This document shows, one piece after another, positions 23,941 to 35,224 of a stretch of 64,000 bases of DNA. Where the stretch lies: the NCBI RefSeq assembly GCF_000150275.1, contig NW_002060945.1, positions 2,317,172 through 2,381,171 of the forward strand. Reading direction: 5' to 3'. The notes under the pieces are model-generated. The model was given only the letters and a program-made list of their open reading frames with translations, did no database searches and had not been told where the DNA came from. This stretch comes from Trichoplax adhaerens (Eukaryota; Placozoa; Uniplacotomia; Trichoplacea; Trichoplacidae). Both the position numbers and the translations under genes were made by a program. How positions within the stretch are numbered: position 1 is the first letter of the stretch; each line of letters opens with the position of its first letter.

Positions 23941-26113
23941 ATGACTGAGCCAGTATTCTAAAGACTTTGGCAATGGTCTAATTTTAAAGTATTAAATGCA
24001 TATATCACTACGAACTTATCCTTAACTTTACCAACAGAGTTATCAATAAGATGGTTTCATATTAATACTTTCTCCTATACATCTTCTGATACTTGCTTTA
24101 ACTTAAAATTAAAAATTCTATACAAGAAATTTATTAACACAATTTTGATCTTAATATTTATTAGTGTATTTTTTTACTGTGCTACTGTCTTTATAAGAGC
24201 AAATTAATAAACTATTAAATTTTGAAGCTGTATTGTAGCTGTTTAGAAATTAACGTTAAAAGTATCATGAAACTAGACATATTGTGTAATATATGATTTA
24301 AGAGTATATAACTGGAAGCTTATTTATAAACATATAACAAATATATTGTTGCAGTCTAACAGAAGGCATCGTTTACTGTCTCTATTTGTCCTTTAAAAAC
24401 TAAATTTTATAACTTTAGCCAAATAAACTCTTTTGTGCGTATCGCATTACTTAATTTATTCACTTTGATGCTTGTCAAACTAGCAGATATCTCAAAGTTT
24501 TGAGTAGCTTAACTTCATCTAATAGTGACCAATCTACTGCTATGGCCTCTAAGAATTGAGGTAAGCTAATAATAATGCCAGTATTTCCTTCTGGTATATT
24601 ATATTGATGCATAAGGAATATTGTATTATCTTTGATTCCAACGTATATATCAATAATCTTGTGTTCAGTCTAATCTAAAAGCCATTACCTCCTAAGTTAG
24701 TTCGTAGGATAAATACACCAGTATTTTTCTATATGGCACTTGCTTAGAATTTGTGATATAATACACTTATTTACATTCGCGTATCTAATGCTTAGGTGTT
24801 TTCTTATTTATTTTTTTCTTACACATAGCATCATCATCAAATCCAATTTACAAACTGTCACGGTACGAACTACCATGAAGAAATAGCCATCTAAATTTGG
24901 TTAATATAATATAGTGATAATATATTACAACTAGTTACTTACAGTAGGAATTACTCTAATTATAAATGTGTTACAGTAAATTTAATGCTGTGCTGCAATG
25001 TGCTCTGAAATGATTCTGTGAATGGACATATTGTAGTCCAACTGTGAAAAATTAGTTAGTAGATGTTCTCACCTAAGTATTTTTATATGATGACTCATGA
25101 ATGTTAGCTGCTGTAGAAGGGTATATAAGCCCGTCAGATAGTTAAATAAAGGAGTTCTCAATTGTATAGTTGTTTTAACGTAGAATCAAAGGCGTCTAAA
25201 TTCTTGTGAGGTAGTTAAGGGATACTGAATCCCGGAGACTATAGTAATTTAGAGATTTGTTTTACGTTATCCTTGTCACGAAGCTGGTTTGTGACACAAA
25301 CACAGATGATTTTTTTATTATAATCTTTCATTACTGCTTTATTCGGAATATTTATTACAAGAAAAATCTATATTATTATTAACTATACAGATATAGTAGT
25401 TTTAGTAATTATAGTTATCATAATAAAATCTATGGGAAAATACCGATTTGATAAAGAAGAGAATTTTTTCACACCTCCTTAGCCAATTTACAAATACTGA
25501 TTCATTATCACTCTAATTCTTTTACCATCGGTTTAATCAGGAAGATCAAAATATAGTAAAATTTCGATTTTCGTATATGCTAGATAGGGTAGAGAATTTA
25601 TGCAATCACAGTTATCAGAATGATCTACCTACCGGGATGCCATGTCATAAATAGAAGAAATGGTTTTAATTTATTTTATATTATTCTTTTATAATATGTG
25701 TGAATATGACACTAGAACTCAATTAATTCTATTCTCGATAAAATCTGAAAGTGAATTTTACATTTCTACATCAATATTACTTTCTTTTACGTATAGTAAT
25801 ATCTATATGATGGATTTTTATACTATTATAATACAATCGATAGCTCAGACAAATAATGAAACAGTTTCTGTGGCCTATTAATGAACTAAAATAATGAAGA
25901 AAAGTTTGACATAAGTGACCGAGATTTATAGCAATTACCATAGCATTTATACTCATATACTTGTTCAAAGATGGGCTATTTACTTATAGAAACATTCTAA
26001 TATAAGATCGATTTAAGAATTAACAAAAATAAATAATTTGGTTTATCGGGATCAAATATTTTTACGTTAATGTCTTTATAAGGTGCAGTTTAATGTAACA
26101 CTTGTAGTAACGT
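23941..26113. other. Intergenic region between cereblon and the BTB–TLDc gene
   Basis: About 2.2 kb between convergent 3' ends. AT-rich throughout. It holds one candidate minus-strand terminal exon (24475-24669) and an LTR-like TATA/AATAAA pair near 25.12-25.15 kb, both listed separately. I see nothing else. Confidence 0.5.
24475..24669 (-). CDS. Candidate terminal exon of an unidentified gene
   Basis: Reading the minus strand from a TTAG acceptor just above 24669 gives 64 open codons ending in TGA at 24477-24475. The residue composition is protein-like (KIIDIYVGIKDNTIFLMHQY and LPQFLEAIAVDWSLLDEVKL), with alternating hydrophobic and charged positions. A possible preceding exon (VRTVTVCKLDLMMMLC, ending at a GTAAGA donor near 24820) would join in phase 0. 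I do not recognise the product and could not find a start. An open frame of this length can also occur by chance. Confidence 0.3.
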   Translation of the reverse strand, partial: TEHKIIDIYVGIKDNTIFLMHQYNIPEGNTGIIISLPQFLEAIAVDWSLLDEVKLLKTLRYLLV

Positions 26114-29100
26114 TTACTTAATAGTAAAAACTTCGTAATCCTTAACGTAAAAGTTGTATGATCCCATAAGTAGGTTAACAGAAGCATTTAGACCTTCAAA
26201 TGAGTACGGAAAGTTCGAATACGACTGATCATTGCTATCACAATTCGATGCTATGCATAAATCTGCTCCTGCTCCAAAGGTTGGACCATACCTATCGTCA
26301 TAATTAAAGATCAGATTTTAATCACGCTGTGCTACATGCCGAATACACCGCATTGAGTGGTATCTAATAGCGATTACTTACTCTTCATCGTACACTAATG
26401 CGTACTTTTCTTGCGTAATATCGAATCGACTTGGTGGCATGTCCTGTTGATTTGTTAATGTGAATATAAATGCCCTACAAAAGTAAGGATATAAGATTTA
26501 AAAGTTGCACTACAATACATAATGCCGATAGAAAGAGTCATTTATTAACTTCACATCAGAAATTCACTATACTGTACTTTGATGATCTTGTGTAGCTGCC
26601 AGATGCTCCTTTTCTGCTCCACGGTTGATCGCTAAAACCACCACATAGATTATCATCGGGCCCCTAGCAGAAACAAATGTAATGTTAGCGAAGTAATTGA
26701 ATTTAAAATTTATAAAGAAAGTTTCACCAATATTAACCCGAATAAAATGACGCTATATGCAAATACGAACCCTAACAATTACGAACGTCGGATCAATATT
26801 ATCGCAATATACATGAAATTGTCTTGCACTAAATCCATCGCGTGATGCACGAAATATAAGCTTCCATTGCTGTAATTCATTGCCATACCTAAAATTATAG
26901 AATAATTTTGGGTTATATTAATTAGGTTTTACGGAAAAACTATGAGAATTTAGTACAACCAAGCATTCAAATTAGACAGCAAAGCTTACCATCCGTTTAA
27001 AATGCTTTGCAAGTATAAATTATCGCCACTTAAAAGGACTGATCCTGAAAATAGTGTCTTCATCTTTCTTGGTTGAAGGCGATTATCAGTAGCAGTATTG
27101 AAAGCAGCAGGTACAGCAGCAAAACGATATCTAGAAATAAAAATACGCTTACTATTAAAATCAATTGCTATCAGAATCATTCCACTGTAGGTTTATTGAT
27201 ACTTTACGAGCTTACCAGCCAAAAAATTTCAATGTTGCAATCATTAAATTTTAAGTAGGAATTAATTTATGGAATTCTAGATTGATATGTCTGAACAAAT
27301 TGCAGGTACCGTACCGATACTATAAGTTCGATTTAATTTAGACGAGTATACATGGCATAGTAAAAGAGAAAAACGATAATGAATATAACCTTCAATTTAA
27401 ATTAAAAACCCAATTGATAACTGTAATATGGACAAAATTAGAAAAGTAGGATGTATGAATGTAAAGTTAAAGCAACCATTTCGATATACCATACAAGACT
27501 AATATCTTTTAGGATGTTAAGTATACACATTTCCATTACCTTTCTAATGACAATTTCATCGGAACAGCACCAGTAGGTTCAATTTCTTGTGCATATACTT
27601 CGCTATCAATTAGCAATAATTTAATACAGTGGATCACCTTTGATAAATGCTGTTGGTAGCAGTCATTAAAAGATACCACATATTGAAAATTAAGTCATAG
27701 AAATATTTTATATGTACGATTATATTAGATTGGATTACTGGACGAATAGATCATTCATTTTTAATAGAAATAGAAAATGATGCCTATTTATGTCTTACAT
27801 GCGATACAGCCATCTTTTCACTATCATTCCATGACTTGATTTGACCTGTTACATCAGCTTTATTTTTAGCCCAGCGTAATACTGATCTCCATATTTCCTC
27901 TTCAGATAACGCAAAATCATCCCTGCCTACTAATTCAATTAATGATTCATTGCTTAAGTGTAGGAATGATTCAGTATTGGTTACATCTTCGGCATTTTCA
28001 TCGATAAATGTTAGACAGCTTTTCTTGACCTCATTCACAGCCGGCCATTCTGGAATCAAGATAAATGATAATATTTATACAGTGCAGGACCATCTATGAA
28101 GAAGGTTGTTGAATTATACCTCGTTACTAATTAAGTTTTTAACAGCTATATTATAAGCAACTATATGATAAGACAAAATCACTATTTGAGTAAAAATAAT
28201 ATTGAATGCATTGCCTAATTTGTTTACGTATGATAGATTTAAGTAGGGTTTGTTGTTTAATTTGAATGATTATCCAAAAAATGTTGTTTTACCGCTATCA
28301 TTGGATAAAATAATATCCCTTATCACCATATAGTAGCTAATAGCATTATCAATAGTTCTTTGAGAGTTAATTTGATCAACACAAGCACTTTGCAGGCTAG
28401 CGATGCCAAAATCGTCAGCTATCGCCAAGATTGGAAAGACTTTGGAGCTATCTAGATTAATCTGTTAAAAAAATTATAGAAATGATGGTTGATGAATGAT
28501 AATCAGTTCTATTATAAAGAAACTAATGTACAACTACTTATCAAACATAGAGGTTACAGCCAGATGGATAGCTTAATTTAAATTTTGTTCATTCACAATA
28601 AAGTGATATAATTTACAAAGTTTAGAGAATAGAATTTTCTACTGCACGCCTTCAACGAGTGTTTACTGTAGTTTATTGCAAAGATAATTTAGATGTTATG
28701 CCAAGAAGGTGTTATAAGTATGTTTTACTGTCCAAGAAAATCTGCCGATAACAGCTTAGAAGATAAATTGAAACTCGTAATTAATTCAGTTTGAATAAGA
28801 CTATTACAGGCCACTAAGGTTTAGAAGTGTGTTAACATATGAAAACAAGCGTAGATTTAGATCTTGATGTACTTACTACGGACGATTATAAATAGTGATC
28901 GCTATTTTTATAAAGAACTCAATTCAAATAATGCTCTGATATGAGGCAATAACTCTCAGAAGGCGTAAAAATAGAATGAATTTCGATAATTTTCTTAAAT
29001 CCAGTGATGATCGTATGCGACAATTACTAAGAACTGAAGTTTTATAAGGTCTACTGAACTTTTGTTAGGTCTATCAAACTTGTATAAGGTCTACCTAAGT

Positions 29101-30928
29101 AAAGCTATAGCATTTTGATATCGTGTTTTGAAATGATCAGTGCATGAGAAAATTAATCAATCCTTTTTAACCCCCGAAATAAGTGTAGATAAATTGATTC
29201 ATTAGTATAGAATATGAGGGCTGTGGTAATAAAATATCCTAAACTAAGGATAGTCATTACTCCTAGTAAATTTTTTTTTTAAATAACGTACACAAGACAC
29301 GAGAATAAGATTCGCCAGCAGTTAGCGAGTAACCTGATTGATCTAATCATAAGCGAGAATCATCCTGAATTAATTGCTCCACTAGTACACTACTGTAGAA
29401 TTAATCAATAAGAATATTGGCAGGGTAAAGATTTCCCTGAAGAGAAAAGCCAAACCAGACATTCTATAGAAAGATTCTTAATAAGTAATGATAAGTTAAG
29501 TTATAGTTTATCGAATTTGTGCATGTTATCTGAATGGGTGCCATTTACTATATAACGTAAGTGTAAAAGTGATCCCCGTTGTATATGAATATTTGGAATA
29601 AATAGGAGTAATAGCCCTGCTGAAGAAAGAAGAAGGATAATCCTATTGGTAGATAAAAAGGGTCTGTAGTCGGTTCATTTATTCATCAGATGTAAGACCA
29701 CTACCGGTACTAAATTGATCAAGGATTCTAAATATTTCAGTTCCGTAAGAGACTTAATTGATTGAATTATTAACTAAACTAAGTCCTTTTTTGAGGGTCT
29801 GAAGAAGAAAAGATATGAAAAAGGATAGAATCAAACTATACACAGGTATCAGCAAACTCATTATTGTTTAAAACCGCAAGAGTAAAGCACGCTAAATATA
29901 GGTTGATATGAAATCACTGCTATTAATTATTACTCATGGTGTTAGGAGAAACGCTTTATTAGCATTGATGTTGCTGCTATCAATATCAATATGAATATTA
30001 ATGTAGACGTAAACAATCTCTCTCTGAAACTGGTATATAAAGTATTTGGATAAAACGTTTATATTTCTAGTATTTCATGTCTATCAGTATTGAAAGTTGT
30101 AACTGAGGGGGGTAATTGGTTATTTTGGCATCTATTCTCTTTTTTCTCTGCCTTTTTACCGCCATACCTTGTAAAAAAACTTCTATCATAGCAGGAGCTG
30201 TTGGTAGCAGTGATTGCAGTTATTATTTGATTTCTCTTACTAGAATCACGATTTTCTACTAGACCAAAAAAGATACAAGTATTTGGAACAAACGATAATT
30301 GATTTGATTGATGATGACTAAGTCAATTAATGGATTTAATGGATGGCTTGAACGGGTGAAAAGAAAGGAATCGTAGACTTGAAGAAGTTAACTACCGTCA
30401 TTCATTGAATAATATTACAAATATTCCTATCAAGAGGATCAAATCAAGAGCGATACCGATTTCGTAAGCTAAGAGTGATGATGACTCCCTAGCTAAAGTA
30501 TTTTTCTAGCCGTATTTATCCCTATCATGATATTGACTATGAGTGTAGGTGTCATGTTGATCAACCAATCAACTTACCTTGCCAATATATAAATAATCGA
30601 CAACTTGTTGGAAATATTGGGCATTGAGATAGGGTTTGTTAATGATAGCAGGCGATTGACAGCCATGCGATTGAGATAGAATGGAGGGATGTTGATTTCG
30701 AAAGCCTTTACATCGTGCCCAAATGATCAATCGATGGGTATAAAATGGTGTCTTATTCTCGCCGACATAAATAATTAAATCGGTCGATTGACGATCATCA
30801 ATTAAATGACTTAAATCAGTAATTAAATTAGTCAAGCCAGCTTGTGATTCTTCTAATTGGGGTAATTCTTCAATTGGTTCTAATGTGCAATACTTGGGAG
30901 AGCCCATATTATTGTTGTTTAACGCCAT
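26114..30928 (-). CDS. BTB–BACK–TLDc domain protein (9 exons)
   Basis: Exons on the minus strand: 30928-30578, 28461-28293, 28049-27799, 27649-27540, 27130-26990, 26888-26771, 26663-26578, 26474-26382, 26291-26114; 498 residues. Exon 1 holds the BTB/POZ fold (STDLIIYVGENKTPFYTHRL, YFQQVVDYLYIGK). Exons 2-4 complete BTB and form BACK (VFPILAIADDFGIASLQSAC, LTFIDENAEDV, SLIELVGRDDFALSEEEIWR). From about residue 325 a TLDc domain runs to the end: LIFRASRDGFSARQFH, DPTFVIVRG, LCGGFSDQPWS, AFIFTLTN, YGPTFGAGADLCIASNCDSN, FYVKDYEVFTI. BTB–BACK proteins are usually adaptors of CUL3 ligases; TLDc proteins are linked to oxidative-stress resistance and V-ATPase binding. A joint role is inference. Intron 1 is long (2116 bp). 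I chose the second in-frame ATG (30928); a frame continues to 30964 without an ATG-led family match. Confidence 0.9.
29036..29095. repeat. 20-bp minisatellite, three copies
   Basis: Three adjacent 20-bp units at 29036-29055, 29056-29075 and 29076-29095 share the core AGGTCTA and differ by a few substitutions. They lie in intron 1 of the BTB–TLDc gene. Confidence 0.85.
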
Positions 30929-31440
30929 TTTCAAGTGCAAGAAGGGGAAAGAAATTACGGCCACTTACACATGAAATCAACAATGAAATTGACCACCGAG
31001 TTAAATGACTTTCTACGTTGGTCTCTCTCGTCCACAAAGTCAACACTCGTCTATCACGTGACGATAATGGACCATCATCATCTGTCTCGCATCGCATCAG
31101 TCATTAGTGCTAGACACATCACAGCTGACTCCCAGATCACACCTGACGTTTATTAATTGTTGTCGCGACCGTTATGACCGTTAGTGAGTGTTGTAACGGT
31201 TTTGTCTACAATGGGTTATCGCGTCGTATCGCTGCGGTTGAGTCGACTGCTGTTGACGCTCCATTGTTGTATCTCCACGGACTTGTTTTCTTCTAGTAGT
31301 CTACGACTGTATCGTACAACAGTGACGGTCATATACTATCCTAGCAATAGTTGTGTTACGGCCAAGACGCGTATTGGCCGAATATAGCACGATACGAACG
31401 GTGACGTTCGGTTAGACTATTTGACTTGATGACTACGGTG
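30929..31440. promoter_or_regulatory. CpG-rich upstream region of the BTB–TLDc gene
   Basis: The stretch from about 31140 to 31440 has roughly 27 CpG dinucleotides counted by eye in 300 bp, against zero to two per 60 bp line elsewhere. It contains several CCGTTA/TAACGG elements (31168-31200), which resemble Myb sites, and TGACGTT near 31402. It lies just upstream of the minus-strand gene, so a promoter is the natural reading, although no experiment or core element proves it. Three short open frames here are read through this base composition and are not called genes. Confidence 0.4.
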
Positions 31441-31444
31441 ACGG

Positions 31445-31528
31445 TACCACGGCTTCACACACTTTTGTGTGTCACTATCCAATACGGTGCATGGTTTCAT
31501 ACACTTTCGTGTGTCACTATCCAATACG
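31445..31528. repeat. 42-bp tandem repeat, two copies, each with a small hairpin
   Basis: Copies 31445-31486 and 31487-31528 share the end GTGTCACTATCCAATACG. Each includes a short self-complementary stretch (ACAC...GTGT) around TTT or TTC. Confidence 0.9.
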
Positions 31529-31546
31529 TGCAACTTTACTGTGTCA

Positions 31547-32095
31547 TAGTAAGTTTATAGCCCACCAAGATCGAATTTAATCACGTAAATACACCATAGC
31601 AACCTTCGATATATGTTATATATATATAACATAACTAATTAATCGATCCATGGCAGCCTAATAATTGTAAGTTGACAACGCAATAACATGGACTACTAGA
31701 TGTAACTACTAGATGTAATTTAATAGTCCATGATACTAAATTTAGGTAATATTAAGTTAAATCGAGTAAATATACTATAGGCAATGTAAAAATCTGGGCA
31801 GTCTATATAAAATACTAATTAACCGATCCCTGACTGCCTAATAGTAAGTTTATAACGCAATAATACGGACTACTAGATCACATCTAGTAGTCCAGTGATC
31901 TAGTAGTCCATGACACTAAATTTAGGTAGTATTAAATTAAATCAAGTCAATATACTATAGCAATCTTAGGTGTATATAACATGGACTACTAGATGTAATT
32001 TAGTAGTCCATGACACTACATTTAGGTAATATTAAATTAAATCAAGTCAATATACTGCAGCAATCTTAGGTGTATATTATATACGTAGAATACTA
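31547..32095. repeat. Degenerate ~170-bp tandem repeats carrying GGACTACTA hairpins
   Basis: A partial copy at ~31547-31630 is followed by copies at ~31631-31805, ~31811-31980 and a shortened one at 31981-32095. They share CTAATTAACCGATCC, GCCTAATAGTAAGTTTAT, CATGACACTAAATTTAGGTA and ATATACTATAGCAATCTTAG. Each unit has an inverted repeat: for example arms 31981-31991 and 32001-32011 (ATGGACTACTA, 9-base loop), and arms 31867-31878 and 31882-31893 (GGACTACTAGAT, 3-base loop). The arms are perfect. Confidence 0.88.
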
Positions 32096-32456
32096 AATAA
32101 ATGATTTCGTGTACTTGTACTTTTTTACTTTACGCTACTAAGATTCCCGTTTAAATAATTTGTACGGGTAATATTCTACACAAAACAATACAATCAAAGA
32201 AAATTTACAGCCAAATTATTTCTTACTACCTACCAAGCATATTGATGACTGTTTATGCTAATGCATCGTATTAATGCACAATCTACACCATAGAGAGCGT
32301 AGTAGATAATTGATACGTGACACCATACCATATTGCACTGCTGGATGTGGGCTACATTAACTATACTAGCTAAAAGGGCAATTGGACTGATCATTTTGGT
32401 GTTCTACAACATTTGTAACATTATAGTGTCCTGTAAGCAGCCAACTTACTACTTTA

Positions 32457-32496
32457 GTCAAGGACTATTCGTCTAGGACCACGAGTAGTCCTTGAC
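32457..32496. repeat. Perfect 11-bp inverted repeat with a GGACTA core
   Basis: Arms GTCAAGGACTA (32457-32467) and its exact reverse complement (32486-32496) flank an 18-base loop. The GGACTA core is shared with the hairpins at 31.7-32.0 kb. Confidence 0.85.
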
Positions 32497-33157
32497 TCAG
32501 TACAGTCAGTTGTACAGTGCAGTTTACATTATTATCGTTGCAGTTTTGTACAGCAAATAGATCCGATGATACGGTCCACGGACTAATGATATATTAAGTT
32601 ATTTATTATCATGGTATACGTAAAAAAGAGACAATTATGCTATGTAGGGAAGCTAATTCTTAATCATTCCATCTTACTCTAACACACGGTAATAATTTTC
32701 GGTGCTCTTTTAAGAATTTCAACTTTCGTTCTAAACTCACGGCTAGTACAAAAACTACTGGAAAACAAGAATCTTTATTCTTAGCAGTCCTTAACTAGTA
32801 GAAGCTTTATAGTCGCAGAATATGTTCGACGTTCAAGAGTAGTGCCAAATAGCAAAGTAATAAGGAGCTGCTCTATTACATTGTAATTATTATACTATCG
32901 ATACGTTTCATTGAGATGGATCCGTATGATACAGTTATCCTATTTCCAATATGGATAGAGTTGTGAAACTCTCTCGTTCTTTCACATGGTAGAAGAGTCA
33001 ATTATCTTATTTAACTCAAGCAAAGTATGCATCGTGAGCTCGAATTTCTGCCACACTGAGTAATGACACAAAATTCTATCTGATATGACTATGTGCTGAG
33101 CATAACCGGGCGAATAGAGATTCTAGAGAGAGACTCCGATGATAATAAGTGAGGTGG

Positions 33158-33360
33158 CGGTGCTAGACCTAAGGAGACTAGTGATATCAAAGAGAAAAGG
33201 ACTAAATTATTTTTGGCGTTAAGATAGTCGGTGCTAGACCTAAGGGTACTAGTGATGTCGAAGAGAAAGAGATTAATTTTTGGCATTAAGATAGTCGGCG
33301 CTAGGCCTAACGGGACCACTGACGTCAAAGAGATTGCTTTTACACGTTAGGATAGTCCTA
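33158..33360. repeat. ~67-71-bp tandem repeat, three copies
   Basis: Copies begin near 33159, 33230 and 33297 with CGGTGCTAGACCTAA or a close variant and continue with ACTAGTGATRTC, AAAGAGA and a GGCRTTAAGATAGTC end. The copies differ by substitutions and a short deletion. Confidence 0.9.
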
Positions 33361-35224
33361 TGCTATTAAGTTAAACGATTAATCAATTGTAACTGAAATC
33401 GAGAAGATTTCTTATGCATACTAGTAAATTACCCCTTCAAATAAACGGGAACATAATCTGCATAAAGCAATACATTAACAGAAAACTCAGAGCTAGTTTA
33501 TCTTAATATACTGTAAGCTTACTAAAGATGAGCAACCGGCACGGTACCAAGATAGAATTAGTACAACCGAGATCGGCAAAGATTTCTTCTTTCTACTGCA
33601 GTAAACTAGTACAATATGGCTTATGGCTTAAAACGAAGGATGCGTAACAGGCAAAGCGCCTAAGCTACTAGATGACAGTAACCCTTCACCGACACCAAGT
33701 ATGACTATAACGTATACCAGTATTCTATAAAAATCCACTTCATTTTAGCCTTTCTAATCCTATATTAATTATGCATCTTGACTCCATTGATATAAACTTA
33801 TCAAATTTATGATCATTCGACTTTCTTATGAATATATTTATAGTATTCGATCCATTATAGTTATCTCGAGGGATAAAGATAATCACAGACCAATAGCACA
33901 TACCTTAACTCAATACAAGAGCCTCTTGGGCCCTAGTATTCAATATTGGACAACAACTATTTAAATACAACAAAATGCCATCGCTGTATTGATGATGGTT
34001 GTGAGAAAATAATTCATACATGGTAAAATGAGGAAACACAACTCCACTAATCCCAAGCTCTATTAGACATGAAATGAATCCGTATTCATGAAATACATCA
34101 TTAAATAGATCAATAAGGATTTATTCATCTATATTCTAATAAATTATATTGAAATAATGACAGTCTTTGAATAGGGCAATATTACATATTGCAAATATTC
34201 TATAGCCAATTGGACATCTCTATACTGTACACGATATAAATCATCCATGGTAAATTAGCATAAAATAAAATACACATTTTGCTTGTAATTTGAATGAGTC
34301 ACACAAGGTAATGGCCGTGAAAGAAAGACATTGCAACCCTAATTACAACATCTAATTTAGGAAATGAAAGACGATTAGATTCCATTACTATCACCTAATA
34401 GAAAGAACCAGTATAGTAAAATGGGGACAATTCCACTAATAGCTAATTCGCTATGATGAATTTGCTTGGAAAAGGACTAATAGTTTACAATCAGTGACAC
34501 AAATTAGACAGAAAAGGCAATAGTCTCTGCTGCACATACTTCAAGAATTGCATATGAAATAATACAGTAAATTCCGTTCATATCTGCTAGAGGGCACTAT
34601 TTCAGTTAAGCTAGTCTATCCGTAAAATAGTTCAATAGCATCGAAACAGAATTCTAAAAATGGGATGGAATATCAACTATCCTACCGATTAGGATTTGAA
34701 TTCTATATTCTCGTTATTACAAATTTATACAGTATATAGAAATCACTCGTATATTATTTTTGTGATACCGATAATTTTCATAATTGGCCATTACGTATAA
34801 TACAAGAAAATTATCCCACAATATGACATTAGCTATCCTTCTATTCTTTCTAAAAACATCAGATACAGGTAAGTTCTAATTTGGTACAGTTCTAGAAATC
34901 AAACTACTTGATAAAAGTTGAAATTTCTTGACATATTTTGGTAGCCAATAAAATGTATTCAGAATTCCTTTAGCCAGCAAGATCGACAGGTTGATTACTA
35001 TTATTTGGATTGGATATGGACATTTTAGCCAGTTCCAATTCTTTCTCCTGTAATAGCGTAACAGAAATGGATTACATCATAATAGTTGTAGATACGTAAA
35101 TGGAACAGAATCTGCAGTAGCAGCTAAATTATTAAAAAACCCCAGCATTATCACCTAATAACTATCAAGATTGATTAAACATATTATCTGAAATCAACTT
35201 TGTAAAATATTAATCAACATAATA

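Larger units (their letters stand above)
32097..35224. other. Intergenic region between the repeat block and the ITPRID-like gene
   Basis: About 3.1 kb without a supported gene. It contains the inverted repeat at 32457-32496 and the tandem repeat at 33158-33360. Similar GTAAAATG-led segments at about 34020, 34240 and 34415 hint at another worn repeat. An open stretch on the minus strand at 35049-34970 ends in a stop and could be an alternative 3' exon of the ITPRID-like gene, but its phase does not match the preceding exon. Confidence 0.45.

Noticed and set aside
30909-31387. Three open frames on both strands beside the BTB exon.
   Set aside because: They lie in the CpG-rich promoter-like block, overlap each other and lack family or splice support.
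34970-35049. Open stretch ending in a stop after the ITPRID-like gene, resembling an extra 3' exon.
   Set aside because: It needs an incoming phase that the last supported exon cannot supply; kept only as a possible alternative end.
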